From Candidatus Paracaedibacter acanthamoebae (lineage in GTDB: Bacteria > Pseudomonadota > Alphaproteobacteria > Paracaedibacterales > Paracaedibacteraceae), in NCBI RefSeq assembly GCF_000742835.1, contig NZ_CP008941.1, positions 2,099,690 to 2,163,689 on the forward strand: a stretch of DNA of 64,000 nt. The letters run 5' to 3'. Shown piece after piece: positions 44,203 to 53,231 of the stretch. Under the pieces are notes generated by a model. That model was given only the letters and a program-made list of their open reading frames with translations. It was not told where the DNA came from and did not search any database. The first letter of the stretch is position 1; the number at the start of each line of letters is the position of its first letter. Position numbers and translations under genes: made by a program.

Positions 44203-44589
44203 GTTAAATAGGTTGTTTTCTGAGAGCCTCAACCTTACGATTAGAATCATGCAGAGGCGGAAGAGTCTGATCGTTTTTCTGCGAAAAATTCTTAGGTTCA
44301 AGAGAGAGTTATTATTTTTTCTTTATAAAAATTAAAAATAAAATGAATTTTTATAACAAAAACCCCCCTCATTTCTGATTGTTCATGAAAATTAAAGAAT
44401 ATTATTTGTCAGAATAAAACAATAACTTAGATTTAGACGTCTTCTAAAAAGTACCGGTTTCCGCTAAAAATTAGCGCTATAGGCGATAAATTTAAGAAAA
44501 TTTATTAAAACAGGCGTAATAAAAAACGCTTGATAAAATTTTAAACTGCCTCCATAACAAGGTTGTGGAATATGAAAATGGAGGCAGTA
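44203..44589. other. Non-coding stretch before the LHH nuclease gene
   Basis: It is AT-rich with no convincing gene. GGTTG (44211-44215) can pair with CAACC 14 bases later as a weak hairpin that may end the mla transcript. The ribosome site GGAGG (44580-44584) belongs to the next gene. Confidence 0.4.
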
Positions 44590-45429
44590 ATGGCTAAGCA
44601 TGTCGCTTATCCATTAATCATTGCGTCTATTTTTTTTAAGGTTACCGCAAACTCTGCGGAAGCTTTAGAAAAAAATGGCGCAATTTTTAATAAAGGTACA
44701 CTATTAAATAAAAATTCGCAAGAGCTATCATCATCTTATAATAATCATTCTATGGATATGGATGACGCTGCGAAAATATTAATCTCTTTTAAGGAGATAA
44801 CGGCATCTAAAACATTGGGCGAGGACCAAGCTTATTTTTCGGACTCAAGCCCAGATATTATTGATTCTAGTAACGACGAATTTTCTCGTCCAGTGGCGCG
44901 ACAGCTTTTTTCTGAAGATGTTGCAGGGGACGAGCAAGAACAGATTTCTCAACCAAGATCAGTAAATGGGCAAGCTGCTCGTGAACAGCATTATGAAAAA
45001 TGGTTGAAAAGGTTAAAGGCTCATCCTCCTAAGGGGCAGGTGCAACATACCCAAGCATTCTTCGATTCTTTGGTGGAAGGTGTTTACCATTCCCCGGTCA
45101 AGACGGGGTCTAATTTTTATCATTTCCCTAAAGGTGTGAGTCCTACGAAGACACCGAGAGGGAGAAATAACCGAGCTCGGTTAAAAAAGGGATTATCCCC
45201 TCTTTTATGGGACAAGGTTAATAATATTGTCATCCCCTGTGAAATGCATCATGTAGGGCAAAAAAATGATGGTAGTCATATTGTTATGGTACCTAAAATC
45301 TTACATAAGAAGAATCATGCTCTTTTTCATACAAGAAAGAAGAAATCGCGAATTAATCGTTCAGAGTTTAATAGTGAAAAAAAGCGCGTCTTTAAGGCTT
45401 TAGGAAAGAAATTCTGGGAGGGAAAATAA
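44590..45429 (+). CDS. Signal-peptide protein with HNH/EndoVII (LHH-like) nuclease domain
   Basis: A 279-residue protein; the start at 44590 is chosen for the ideal GGAGG and the signal peptide there (MAKHVAYPLIIASIFFKVTA, cut near NSAEA). Residues about 30-150 are low in complexity and acidic. The C-terminal 90 residues match the LHH-type nucleases of the HNH/EndoVII superfamily seen in polymorphic toxins: LWDKVNNIVIPCEMHHVGQK with the double His at 220-221, VPKILHKKNHALFH with further histidines, and a final RINRSEFNSEKKRVFKALGK. Such domains cut DNA or RNA. No immunity gene lies next to it, so it may act outside the cell or in the host. Confidence 0.65.
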   Translation: MAKHVAYPLIIASIFFKVTANSAEALEKNGAIFNKGTLLNKNSQELSSSYNNHSMDMDDAAKILISFKEITASKTLGEDQAYFSDSSPDIIDSSNDEFSRPVARQLFSEDVAGDEQEQISQPRSVNGQAAREQHYEKWLKRLKAHPPKGQVQHTQAFFDSLVEGVYHSPVKTGSNFYHFPKGVSPTKTPRGRNNRARLKKGLSPLLWDKVNNIVIPCEMHHVGQKNDGSHIVMVPKILHKKNHALFHTRKKKSRINRSEFNSEKKRVFKALGKKFWEGK

Positions 45430-45443
45430 GATATAAGGGTAAA

Positions 45444-45520
45444 TGGTGGGCCCGGCAGGACTCGAACCTGCGACAACTCCGTTATGAGCGGAGGGTTCTA
45501 ACCAACTGAACTACAGGCCC
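45444..45520 (-). tRNA. tRNA with CAT anticodon (Met or Ile2)
   Basis: The minus strand gives a 77-base tRNA: acceptor GGGCCTG pairs with CGGGCCC (one T-G pair), D arm with GTTCAGTTGGTTAGAAC, anticodon stem CTCCG/CGGAG with loop CTCATAA (anticodon CAT), T arm GCAGGTTCGAGTCCTGC and encoded CCA. The first acceptor pair is G-C, so it is not an initiator tRNA of the usual C1-A72 type. Whether it is elongator Met or the lysidine-modified Ile2 cannot be decided by eye. Confidence 0.93.
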
Positions 45521-45577
45521 CCATATTAATCATTAATGCCTAAAACAGCATCAAAAGTCAAGAAAATGAAAGAAGAA

Positions 45578-45600
45578 GGGAGAGTATTTGTTACTCTCCC
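45578..45600 (-). terminator. Terminator of recA
   Basis: GGGAGAGTA (45578-45586) pairs with TACTCTCCC (45592-45600). Read on the minus strand the stem is followed by TTCTTCTTTC. It lies 10 bases after the recA stop. Confidence 0.75.
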
Positions 45601-45609
45601 CTTTTGTTA

Positions 45610-46659
45610 TTAGGCCGCGTCTGCGTCATCTGTTGAGACTGCATCGGAACCGCGCATCATCCCATCAGCGATAAGGCCGGCATTATTACGAATGGCTGCT
45701 TCAATTTGGTTAGCAATTTCTGGATTATCTTTAAGGAACTGACGGGCTGACTCTTTACCCTGGCCAATTCGTTGAGATCCCATGGAATACCAAGACCCAG
45801 CTTTATCCACGATGCCCGCCGAAACGCCTAAGTCAATTAATTCACCAGTTTTAGACACACCTTCACCGTACATAATATCAAAATCGACCACCTTAAAGGG
45901 AGGCGCCATTTTGTTTTTGACGACTTTAACGCGGGTTTGGTTGCCAGTCACTTCTTCTTTGTCTTTAATCGATCCGACGCGACGAATATCAAGTCGCACA
46001 GAGGCATAGAATTTCAAAGCATTACCACCGGTTGTGGTTTCTGGATTGCCAAACATAACCCCAATTTTTTGACGGATTTGGTTAATGAAGATAACCATAC
46101 AGTTGGTTTTATTGATGGATCCAGCGAGCTTACGTAAGGCTTGGCTCATCAAACGGGCTTGTAGACCCATGTGGGAATCCCCCATGTCGCCTTCCAATTC
46201 AGCTTTGGGAACAAGGGCGGCAACCGAGTCAATAATCAGGACATCAATCGCGCCGCTGCGAACCAATGTATCAGCAATTTCTAGAGCTTGCTCACCGGTA
46301 TCCGGTTGCGAAATGATTAAATTATCAATATTGACGCCAAGTTTACGAGCATAGGATGGATCTAAAGCATGTTCGGCATCCACGAAAGCACATGTGCCAC
46401 CAACTTTTTGAGCTTCAGCCACGGCATGCAACGCGAGTGTCGTTTTACCGGATGATTCTGGTCCGTAGATTTCGATAATACGGCCGCGCGGCAATCCGCC
46501 GATACCCAGGGCAATATCGAGCCCCAATGATCCAGAAGATAGCACTTCAATTTCAACAGTTTCCCGTTGTCCCAAGCGCATAACAGATCCCTTGCCAAAA
46601 GCACGCTCAATCTGAGCTAAAGCAGCATCAAGGGCTTTTCCTTTATCGGTTGTTGACAT
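45610..46659 (-). CDS. recA: Recombinase RecA
   Basis: A 349-residue RecA. Walker A is [19 protein letters not shown], Walker [14 protein letters not shown], the L1 region has [20 protein letters not shown] and L2 [18 protein letters not shown]. The start at 46659 follows AAGGAGAA and begins [20 protein letters not shown]; a longer frame from 46743 lacks a ribosome site. No alphaproteobacterial SOS box (GTTC-N7-GTTC) is visible upstream. Instead a palindrome ACAATT-A-AATTGT lies at 46676-46688, just before the ribosome site. Confidence 0.97.
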   Translation of the reverse strand: MSTTDKGKALDAALAQIERAFGKGSVMRLGQRETVEIEVLSSGSLGLDIALGIGGLPRGRIIEIYGPESSGKTTLALHAVAEAQKVGGTCAFVDAEHALDPSYARKLGVNIDNLIISQPDTGEQALEIADTLVRSGAIDVLIIDSVAALVPKAELEGDMGDSHMGLQARLMSQALRKLAGSINKTNCMVIFINQIRQKIGVMFGNPETTTGGNALKFYASVRLDIRRVGSIKDKEEVTGNQTRVKVVKNKMAPPFKVVDFDIMYGEGVSKTGELIDLGVSAGIVDKAGSWYSMGSQRIGQGKESARQFLKDNPEIANQIEAAIRNNAGLIADGMMRGSDAVSTDDADAA

Positions 46660-46760
46660 GTTTTTCTCCTTCTTAACAATTAAATTGTCAACTTTCAATA
46701 GATTATGCCATACCTGGGGCCCACTGCACAGGGGTTTATGCACCCTGTACCGTTATTTCT

Positions 46761-47726
46761 TTACTCTGATCGGCAATACTTTCTAATTAGCTGAAAAAGA
46801 TAATTATTCCATAAAATGGTCGAGGCAAAATTGAGTATACCGCCTTGAATCCATAATGGCGAGGTGAATTCTTGTTCAGTGTGTCTGTGAAAATTTTGCA
46901 CCCCAAACTGTTTACGTAAATCATTGCGTCGGACAATTTTTATTCCTTCAGGGAATTGAGCGACCAAGGGACTTAAGAGAGATTGATCATGTTGATGATA
47001 CTCAAAATTAGCCTCTTGGAGCGTTGGATTAAAGGGGATGTCTGTTAGGGCATCGACTTTTTGACAACTCTCGAGCCAGCGTTGAACAAAGGCTCGGGTT
47101 TTGGAAGTATTTCTAAGGACAATAAAAAATCCCCATATATTCTCAGCATTGAGAATTGACTCTGTGAGAGGAAAATCAAAGGCAGCGTGAGCTTCCTTTT
47201 TCAGATGATTTCTTAAAGGCGTTGATTTACCGTGCGTTAGGACAAGCGTATCATGCTCTTTCATGCTTGCCACAATAGCATCAATTGGTTGCTTGAAGAT
47301 TAACCCAGAATCGGCATAGATGATCAAGGCGCCCTCGGGTAAATCCCGCATGGTTTTCAAAATAAAATAAGGTTTCCACAGCCAATAGCCCGCGCCTCGC
47401 TTTTGCTGGAGAATATGTTTGTTTTGTTGATAAAAATCTTCATCAATATCTCGGCGGTGGTAGCTATATATACGATCAAATCCTTTATCAGCAGCACTCA
47501 TGTTAAGAGAATTCTGGTTTTTATAAAAAACCTGAGGACCATCCGCATAAGAGATAAGAACGCTAGGGTGTTGCTGATTTCTTTCAGTGTTAAAGGCATC
47601 AGGGATCAGCACAGGGCTTAACGGGGCCATAGACGCATCTATTTTAAACAGAACTATATAAGCCGGAATTAAAAGGATTAACAAAAAGGTATAGAGAAGG
47701 GTAGAGCGAAAATTTTTTTTAAGCAT
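46761..47726 (-). CDS. Membrane-anchored glycosyltransferase-like protein
   Basis: A 321-residue protein with one N-terminal transmembrane anchor (LLYTFLLILLIPAYIVLF). The body resembles small GT-A-type proteins: RGAGYWLWKPYFILKTM, then ALIIYADSGLIFKQP (an Asp in a D-x-G setting like the usual metal-binding DxD), VLTHGK, and NIWGFFIVLRNTSKTRAFVQ. These features fit transferases that act on surface polysaccharide, but I cannot name a donor or acceptor. It lies between cckA and recA in the same direction. A possible hairpin near 46722-46743 (ACAGGGGT ... ACCCTGT) may end it. Confidence 0.6.
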   Translation of the reverse strand: MLKKNFRSTLLYTFLLILLIPAYIVLFKIDASMAPLSPVLIPDAFNTERNQQHPSVLISYADGPQVFYKNQNSLNMSAADKGFDRIYSYHRRDIDEDFYQQNKHILQQKRGAGYWLWKPYFILKTMRDLPEGALIIYADSGLIFKQPIDAIVASMKEHDTLVLTHGKSTPLRNHLKKEAHAAFDFPLTESILNAENIWGFFIVLRNTSKTRAFVQRWLESCQKVDALTDIPFNPTLQEANFEYHQHDQSLLSPLVAQFPEGIKIVRRNDLRKQFGVQNFHRHTEQEFTSPLWIQGGILNFASTILWNNYLFQLIRKYCRSE

Positions 47727-47814
47727 GAGGATGATCTTGTCAAATTATAGTTAGGTCAGATTAAACAATCCCCCGCAAATTGTCTATGGGGGGCAGCTCT
47801 TAGAGGTCCTATTT

Positions 47815-50157
47815 TTATTCTAAGGTCAGCACTTCTTTCACCTTTGAGGCTAAATCTTTTAAAGTATATGGTTTTGGTAAGAAATGAATATCGGCATCAT
47901 CATCTAAATTCTTGCGGAACGTATCTTCCGTATAACCAGAAATAAAGATAGTTTTTGCGTCGGGGTAAATATCCCTTACTTTTTTGTTCAGGGTAGGACC
48001 GTCCATCTTTGGCATGACAACGTCCGTAATTAAAACATCAAATTTTTCACCTTTTGTAACCATATTTAAAGCTGCCTCACCATTGTTGGCTTCAAGAACG
48101 GTGTATCCCTTTTCCCGAAGAGCGCGCGCACTAAACATGCGGACAGCATCTTCGTCTTCGACGAGCAGAATTCGCCCACCCCCGGTTAAGTCTTGGATAT
48201 TATGATCCGCTTTTGAAGCTTCTATTTCCAGGGAACCGACATAACGCGGTAATAAGATTTTAAAGGTTGTGCCCTGACCGACGCTGCTTTCCACTTGAAC
48301 AAAACCGCCTGTTTGCTTGACGATTCCATAGACAGTGGACAGACCTAAACCTGTACCCTCCCCAACTTCCTTCGTTGAGAAAAACGGTTCAAAAATATAG
48401 TCTAGATGTTCAGGAGCAATTCCCGTCCCCGTATCAATGACATCAATAGCGATGTAATCACCCTTTGGGATCACATCATGACCATAGCGTTGTTGCTTGG
48501 TATAGTGAACGTTAGAGGTTCGCAGCGTCAACGTGCCGCCCGCTTTCATGGCATCCCGGGCGTTCACCACCAAATTGATGATGACTTGTTCCAATTGACC
48601 GACGTCGGCTTTCACGAACCATAAATCCCGCGCATGAACCATTTTTAGATCAATGCCGGCACCGATCAAACGCCGTAAGAGGCTAGAAAGTTCCCCTAAA
48701 TTATCGGTTATATTGACGACTTTTGGTTGCAAGGTCTGTTGACGGGAAAATGCTAATAATTGACGAACTAAATTAGCCGCACGGTTAGCATTTTGCTTAA
48801 CTTGAACCACATCATTATAGGACGGATCATTTGGCAGATACCGTTGCAATAGCAAATCACAATAGCCAATCATTGCCGTTAAAAGATTGTTAAAGTCATG
48901 GGCAATACCACCGGCTAACTGCCCCACAGCTTGCATTTTTTGCGATTGAATAAATTGTCCCTGCAGCCGTTTTTGTTCGGAAATATCAATAAATTGCAGC
49001 ATAATTTCTGCTGTTCCACCTTTAGCCATGGTTTTGGACGGATAAGCTGTGGTTTGCAGACGATCTCCTTCGAATCGAACCTCAAAGGGTGAAATCATCG
49101 TTCGTTGGTCAAAGGATTTTTTAAGACGTTCAGTCACATCGGCGCGGTGAGAAGAGATCACCAGATCTTGAAATTTACCGCGCGGATTCAGCTCCCCCAG
49201 CATGGTGGTGAAGGCTGGATTACACGAGGTAATATCGCCATATTGGTTGACCATGACGGCCGGAATTGCTGCATCCAAATAGCTACTATCTTGGATAAGT
49301 TCAGCCCCCGTCAATCCTGTTACGTTATCGAGACGGCAGAGAATTGACGGACGATTTTTGGTTTGTGTATCCTCATCGGGTTTAAATAATAAGGCCTTAA
49401 AGCTGGGGCCAGCCTTATTAAAGACACGGACCATCCCCCGATAAGATTCGGCGTCTTTGATGAGGTCGCTGACAGGACGACCAATAATTTCATCTCGAGG
49501 TAGCTCAAGCCACTGACACAGAGTTGAATTAACGCCCAAGATAATTCCTTGCTTACTGCTATAAAATATACCAAAGGGGGCGCGATCAACAAACGTCTGC
49601 AATTGATTAAACTGTTGGCGTAATTGGTAATAAGGATCAAAATGGGCTGTCACGTCGCGCAATATGCTGACAAAACTGTTTTTTTCAAAAGGATAAAGGC
49701 TAAAGAGGAACCATTTGTGATCAACGCCTAGGCCATTGCCGCCGCCATGGAATAATAATTCACCGCGCTGGCGTTTATCGATCATTTCTTTAAGTTTATC
49801 AGCGGCGGCGGGGTCGGCGACACGATTAAGCAGTTTACGCGTGAATTCTGTGAGAGTTGGATAGGCATTGGGATGGGTAGACCAAACGACCTTATTGTCA
49901 CCATTAAAGGTGATGGATTCAATATTGGGGGCCAATGCATTGATGGCTGCTTGTAAATGACCTGTATTTGATAAAAGGTCACGGCTTTGATAGACAACGC
50001 GGATCCAATAGATAAGACCTATAAATGAAATACTGCCAATAATGAGTAAACTAATGGCTTCATTCCAATCTTGAATGGTCAGACTCAAATAACCAAAGGC
50101 CACCGACCATACTCCTGCTAGCAGTGCAATTGCGATTGAAATTAGCAAGCGTCCCAT
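47815..50157 (-). CDS. cckA: Cell-cycle histidine kinase CckA
   Basis: A 780-residue hybrid kinase and phosphatase. Two N-terminal transmembrane helices (about residues 1-53) are followed by PAS regions (YSSKQGIILGVNSTLCQWLE, AVMVNQYGDITSCNPAFTTM), a HisKA domain with His420 in GGIAHDFNNLLTAMIGYCDL, an ATPase domain with VVNARDAMKAGG, DTGTGIAPEHL and GEGTGLGLSTVYGI, and a C-terminal receiver with Asp712 in VLITDVVMPKMDG. This order is that of CckA, which through ChpT controls CtrA in alphaproteobacteria. CtrA and ChpT are not in this window. Confidence 0.92.
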   Translation of the reverse strand: MGRLLISIAIALLAGVWSVAFGYLSLTIQDWNEAISLLIIGSISFIGLIYWIRVVYQSRDLLSNTGHLQAAINALAPNIESITFNGDNKVVWSTHPNAYPTLTEFTRKLLNRVADPAAADKLKEMIDKRQRGELLFHGGGNGLGVDHKWFLFSLYPFEKNSFVSILRDVTAHFDPYYQLRQQFNQLQTFVDRAPFGIFYSSKQGIILGVNSTLCQWLELPRDEIIGRPVSDLIKDAESYRGMVRVFNKAGPSFKALLFKPDEDTQTKNRPSILCRLDNVTGLTGAELIQDSSYLDAAIPAVMVNQYGDITSCNPAFTTMLGELNPRGKFQDLVISSHRADVTERLKKSFDQRTMISPFEVRFEGDRLQTTAYPSKTMAKGGTAEIMLQFIDISEQKRLQGQFIQSQKMQAVGQLAGGIAHDFNNLLTAMIGYCDLLLQRYLPNDPSYNDVVQVKQNANRAANLVRQLLAFSRQQTLQPKVVNITDNLGELSSLLRRLIGAGIDLKMVHARDLWFVKADVGQLEQVIINLVVNARDAMKAGGTLTLRTSNVHYTKQQRYGHDVIPKGDYIAIDVIDTGTGIAPEHLDYIFEPFFSTKEVGEGTGLGLSTVYGIVKQTGGFVQVESSVGQGTTFKILLPRYVGSLEIEASKADHNIQDLTGGGRILLVEDEDAVRMFSARALREKGYTVLEANNGEAALNMVTKGEKFDVLITDVVMPKMDGPTLNKKVRDIYPDAKTIFISGYTEDTFRKNLDDDADIHFLPKPYTLKDLASKVKEVLTLE

Positions 50158-50171
50158 TTAACCCTCTCCTT

Positions 50172-50277
50172 ATAGCCCAACCCATATTGATACATTTCCT
50201 GTGTGCCCTTTCAAAGCTTGAAAGGGGGCATCCAAAATGTCCCCCCAATCTATATATATTTATAGGGGCTGGGTTAT
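50172..50277. repeat. About 105-base imperfect palindrome upstream of cckA
   Basis: CCCTTTCAA at 50206-50214 pairs perfectly with TTGAAAGGG at 50218-50226 around AGC. The symmetry continues outward with ACATTT and AAATGT, and with TATAGCCCAACCC near 50172 against GGGGCTGGGTTATA near 50277. The whole resembles a small palindromic insertion or MITE-like element in the cckA leader. Confidence 0.5.
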
Positions 50278-50415
50278 AAAAACTTAAAACTCTGTTTCTA
50301 TGGTAGCCTAAGTTATTGAAAAAAACAGATAGAAAATAGAGGGGCAACATAAATCGTTAGAGGGAGGGTGCCGTCTGACTATCGTGGGATGATTAACGGA
50401 TCCCTCGCTCTTCTC

Positions 50416-50786
50416 TTATGAATTGTTTGGGTTAAAGACCCGTAATCGATGACCATCGGGATCTAAAACCACGCATGTATAACCAAAGTCCATCCGTGTG
50501 GGTTTCTGAGCGGCCCTGCACCCCCGCTGTGTCCATTTCAGAGGTTGCATGAACTTGCTTCTTCGTCAGTGACTGAGAAGGCGATCTCGCCACCGCCACC
50601 CATTAAAAGGGCTGTAGGGGAGGCAGTATGTTTTGACCATAAACCCAGCATGATCCCAGAGGCTAATGTAAATGAAACAAAAGTTGGATGAGAATCTGTT
50701 GGGGCTGTTTCTAGTAAATCTGCATAAAGAGAAGCACTTTCAAGAGGATTATCGACATATAGAATAATAAGGTTAGGATTAATCAT
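50416..50786 (-). pseudogene. VOC-family (glyoxalase-like) gene with a frameshift
   Basis: From the start at 50786 (GGGAG upstream) the frame reads MINPNLIILYVDNPLESASL and GGGGEIAFSVTDEEA, then meets an early stop. The family C-terminus continues in another frame: WTQRGCRAAQKPTRMDFGYT, then VVLDPDGHRLRVFNPNNS ending at TAA (50416-50418). One indel near 50545-50560 (minus-strand GAAGCAAGTTCATG) would account for this. Intact proteins of this type are about 125 residues. The YafY-like gene upstream is also broken, so this regulator-enzyme pair is probably in decay. Confidence 0.75.
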
Positions 50787-50816
50787 AACAATCTCCCAAA
50801 ATATATTAACAGTCGC

Positions 50817-50837
50817 AAGGATCGACGGTCGATCCTT
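50817..50837. repeat. Palindrome between the YafY-like and VOC pseudogenes
   Basis: AAGGATCGA (50817-50825), CGG, TCGATCCTT (50829-50837) is a perfect 9-bp inverted repeat. It lies 31 bases before the VOC start and is a good candidate for the operator of the former YafY-like regulator, or an attenuating hairpin. Confidence 0.5.
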
Positions 50838-50885
50838 ACCTTCCTTTACTTTACGTAGATGTGATGACAATTCCTGTCAGTAGAC

Positions 50886-51580
50886 TTATAGGGGAGGAGG
50901 GGATATACCTTCTATGTGTCTCCATTCTTTCAGAAGAGCATGTCGGTTTTTTGGATAACGTGTATGGGTGAGAGAGAAACTAAGGATACGATCTTAGCGA
51001 AAATGCCTAAAGGCTTGCCGTAATTCACACCAAGCCACAAGAAGGTAGACTTGATTAAAAAAAGCAAGCGCAAAGGGCCAAATCGTTCTGACAGATTTTT
51101 CTTCTTTAAGATCATAATACATCATCTCCACTTTACACTGCTTGCGAATTGCTTGACGCAGGAGGGGGAGATCGACTTTATCGGATTTAATAGCATCACT
51201 CGGGCCAATTAATAAAGAAGAAGTCTCTACCGCATCCCGCAGCTCTAGTGGTAAAACCGCTGCAACTTTAGCAAGAGCATTATAAGCTGCCTTACAAGGG
51301 GGGTATCCCCTCGCTTGCTGACCCAGTGCATGCCTAAGACTAAAGCCTCAACTTCTTCTTCCGAGAACATTAAGGGAGGCAACATATAGCCCGGTTGCAG
51401 AATATAACCTATGCCCGACTCACCTTTAATCGGCGCCCCTTGTTCTTGCAGTGTTCTGATATAACGGTAAAGGGTACGAAGACTTATACCTAACTGGGAA
51501 GCTAAAAGGCTTCCTTTAACAGGGCGTTTGTGCTGGCGTAAAAGCTGGAGTAAATCCAGAAGGCGATGAGTCCGAGCCAT
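50886..51580 (-). pseudogene. YafY-like (HTH-WYL) regulator with a frameshift and an in-frame stop
   Basis: The first frame (51580-51245) encodes the HTH and part of the WYL region: MARTHRLLDLLQLLRQHKRP, LGISLRTLYRYIRTLQEQGA, PPLMFSEEEVEALVLGM. The protein then continues in another frame: AAYNALAKVAAVLPLELRDA, RTIWPFALAFFNQVYLLVAW, CELRQAFRHFR. A TAA follows, and the same frame continues DRILSFSLTHTRYPKNRHAL to TAA at 50886-50888. The frameshift lies near a run of six C on the minus strand (51298-51303). Two independent lesions suggest true decay. Confidence 0.75.
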
Positions 51581-51601
51581 AGAATTAAACCATTTTAATT
51601 T

Positions 51602-52393
51602 TTAAGTCAGGAGTTCTTTGGCTTCCTGGTCGCTCAACCATCGTAGATTATTAAGTAAATGCTTATATTGCATCTCAACTATTTTCTCATCTAACGATCC
51701 CTCTACCGAATATGCTTTCCTAAAATGAAAGCCACGATAATTAATATGTCGTACTTTAGTTGCTTTATGTACGGACTGTAAATGTTCAATTTTATCATCA
51801 ATAAAGATAATAAGATCAGGCTTAAAGCTAATGAGATCTAAGAAAGCTCCCAGGGCTTCCCCCTTCGGATAATTTGTACTGAAAATAACCCCTTCCTGAA
51901 AAACAGGATAAGAATAGGGTTGCGCAGGCAGTTGATCGAGAACAATTCTTTGCTGCTGCGGGAATGAAATATCAAAGATAAAACCAAGCTCTTTAAGTTG
52001 ATTACACCGCCAGTCTTCTAATTTTTCGATTTCACCCCTTTGGCCAACATCACAAGCCGTCAGCGCAATAAACTTTCTATTCTTTGCCAATAATTGAGAA
52101 AAAAGGAACGGGAGGCCTTCATCCATCAATTGCACTTTGGCTTGTTGTAGGGTAATACTTATTAATTTTTCACGTAAATCTTTTGGCAAAGGATCGATCA
52201 ATAAATTGTATAATTTTAAGGCAATATCTCTTCCCACAGGCCAAAAAACGCGATCTTGGGGAATAAGAAGAACATAATCGACATCAAATATAAACAGCGT
52301 GTCTGGCGTGGAATCCTCCACTAAAGAATTAAGGGAAGAAAAATCATGAATGATAGGATACATTTTTTTATTCTTTCGCTTTCTAAAAAGCAA
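51602..52393 (-). CDS. HAD-like DUF2608-type protein, copy 2
   Basis: A 263-residue protein without a clear signal peptide. HAD motif I is LFIFDVDYVLLIP (D-x-D), motif II is FIALTACD and motif IV IIFIDDKIEHLQSVHKA. These give the acidic pocket of HAD phosphatases. The layout between motifs I and IV (a region with WRCNQLKELGFIFDISFP) fits DUF2608, a family found mostly in Legionella and other intracellular bacteria. It is a paralogue of the next gene and overlaps it by 11 bases. The substrate is unknown. Confidence 0.7.
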   Translation of the reverse strand: MLFRKRKNKKMYPIIHDFSSLNSLVEDSTPDTLFIFDVDYVLLIPQDRVFWPVGRDIALKLYNLLIDPLPKDLREKLISITLQQAKVQLMDEGLPFLFSQLLAKNRKFIALTACDVGQRGEIEKLEDWRCNQLKELGFIFDISFPQQQRIVLDQLPAQPYSYPVFQEGVIFSTNYPKGEALGAFLDLISFKPDLIIFIDDKIEHLQSVHKATKVRHINYRGFHFRKAYSVEGSLDEKIVEMQYKHLLNNLRWLSDQEAKELLT

Positions 52394-53231
52394 TTTCTTT
52401 AGCCTTCTCTATTAAAGATTTAAATTTTTTATAAAAAATACGTTCGTCCGTTGGAGGTCGTTCTATATGGTTCATCGCTTTATAATGAATTCCTATAAAG
52501 CGCATGTTGGGGAAAGAGTAGTGAATGGCCTTGGACACAGCTCCAAGATTTTCCCATTTATCATCAATTAGAATAATTAAAGAAGGGGCAAATTTCATTG
52601 CTTTTAAAACGGAGTAGATAAGGTCCCCTTTTGAGAGTTGATGTCCACAATACACAATACCTTTTTCAATACCGGGGTGGTCATTACCAAAATCTTCTAA
52701 ATTTTCAAACAAGATCGCCCCAGGAAACGCTGGAGAAAAGTCAATTCCCAATCGACTCAGCTCTCCATAACGCCAGTTGGGAAAGCTGGATAAAACTGAT
52801 TTAATCGGTCCTGTTTTAGCGGCTGTGAAAGCCAGAATTTTGATTCCTTTTGCTTGCAAGGCGCTGATAATGGTTGGCCAATCCTTTTCCACCAATTGGG
52901 AAGAACTTTCCATCACCATGAGATGCTTAAAAATACGAGTTTGATTCGGTGTTAAATCATTTACCAGACTGTTATAAATTTTTTTATGGTTTTGTATGGC
53001 ATGGCGTCTTAAATAAGGATCAGAAGGCATCGTTAAGGTCGAGTCAACGTCAATAAATATAAGAGAGTCTTTATTGGCTTGAGCTAAATAATTTTTAGTC
53101 TCATTAATAGAATTAACGGTTACAAAAGAATGGCGCGCTTCGGTGGCCAAAGATAAAGAACAAACCATCATAAAAGCTCCCCACCTTATCCTGAAGTAAC
53201 CGTAAATTAATCGATTTATTAAATGTTTCAT
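52383..53231 (-). CDS. HAD-like DUF2608-type protein, copy 1, exported
   Basis: A 282-residue paralogue of the downstream gene. It has an N-terminal signal or anchor (WGAFMMVCSLSLATEA). Motif I is LIFIDVDSTLTMP, motif II ILAFTAAKTGPI, motif IV IILIDDKWENLGAVSKA. The WRYGELSRLGIDFSPAFPG segment matches the family. If exported, it would be a periplasmic or secreted phosphatase. It overlaps the MFS gene by four bases and the second copy by 11, so all three are coupled. Confidence 0.72.
   Translation of the reverse strand: MKHLINRLIYGYFRIRWGAFMMVCSLSLATEARHSFVTVNSINETKNYLAQANKDSLIFIDVDSTLTMPSDPYLRRHAIQNHKKIYNSLVNDLTPNQTRIFKHLMVMESSSQLVEKDWPTIISALQAKGIKILAFTAAKTGPIKSVLSSFPNWRYGELSRLGIDFSPAFPGAILFENLEDFGNDHPGIEKGIVYCGHQLSKGDLIYSVLKAMKFAPSLIILIDDKWENLGAVSKAIHYSFPNMRFIGIHYKAMNHIERPPTDERIFYKKFKSLIEKAKEIAF

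Noticed and set aside
44203-44589. Possible immunity gene before the LHH nuclease gene
   Set aside because: No frame of useful length with a start and ribosome site is present in either direction.
50060-50350. 96-codon minus-strand frame overlapping the cckA start
   Set aside because: It overlaps the cckA N-terminus and the palindromic element; no ribosome site.
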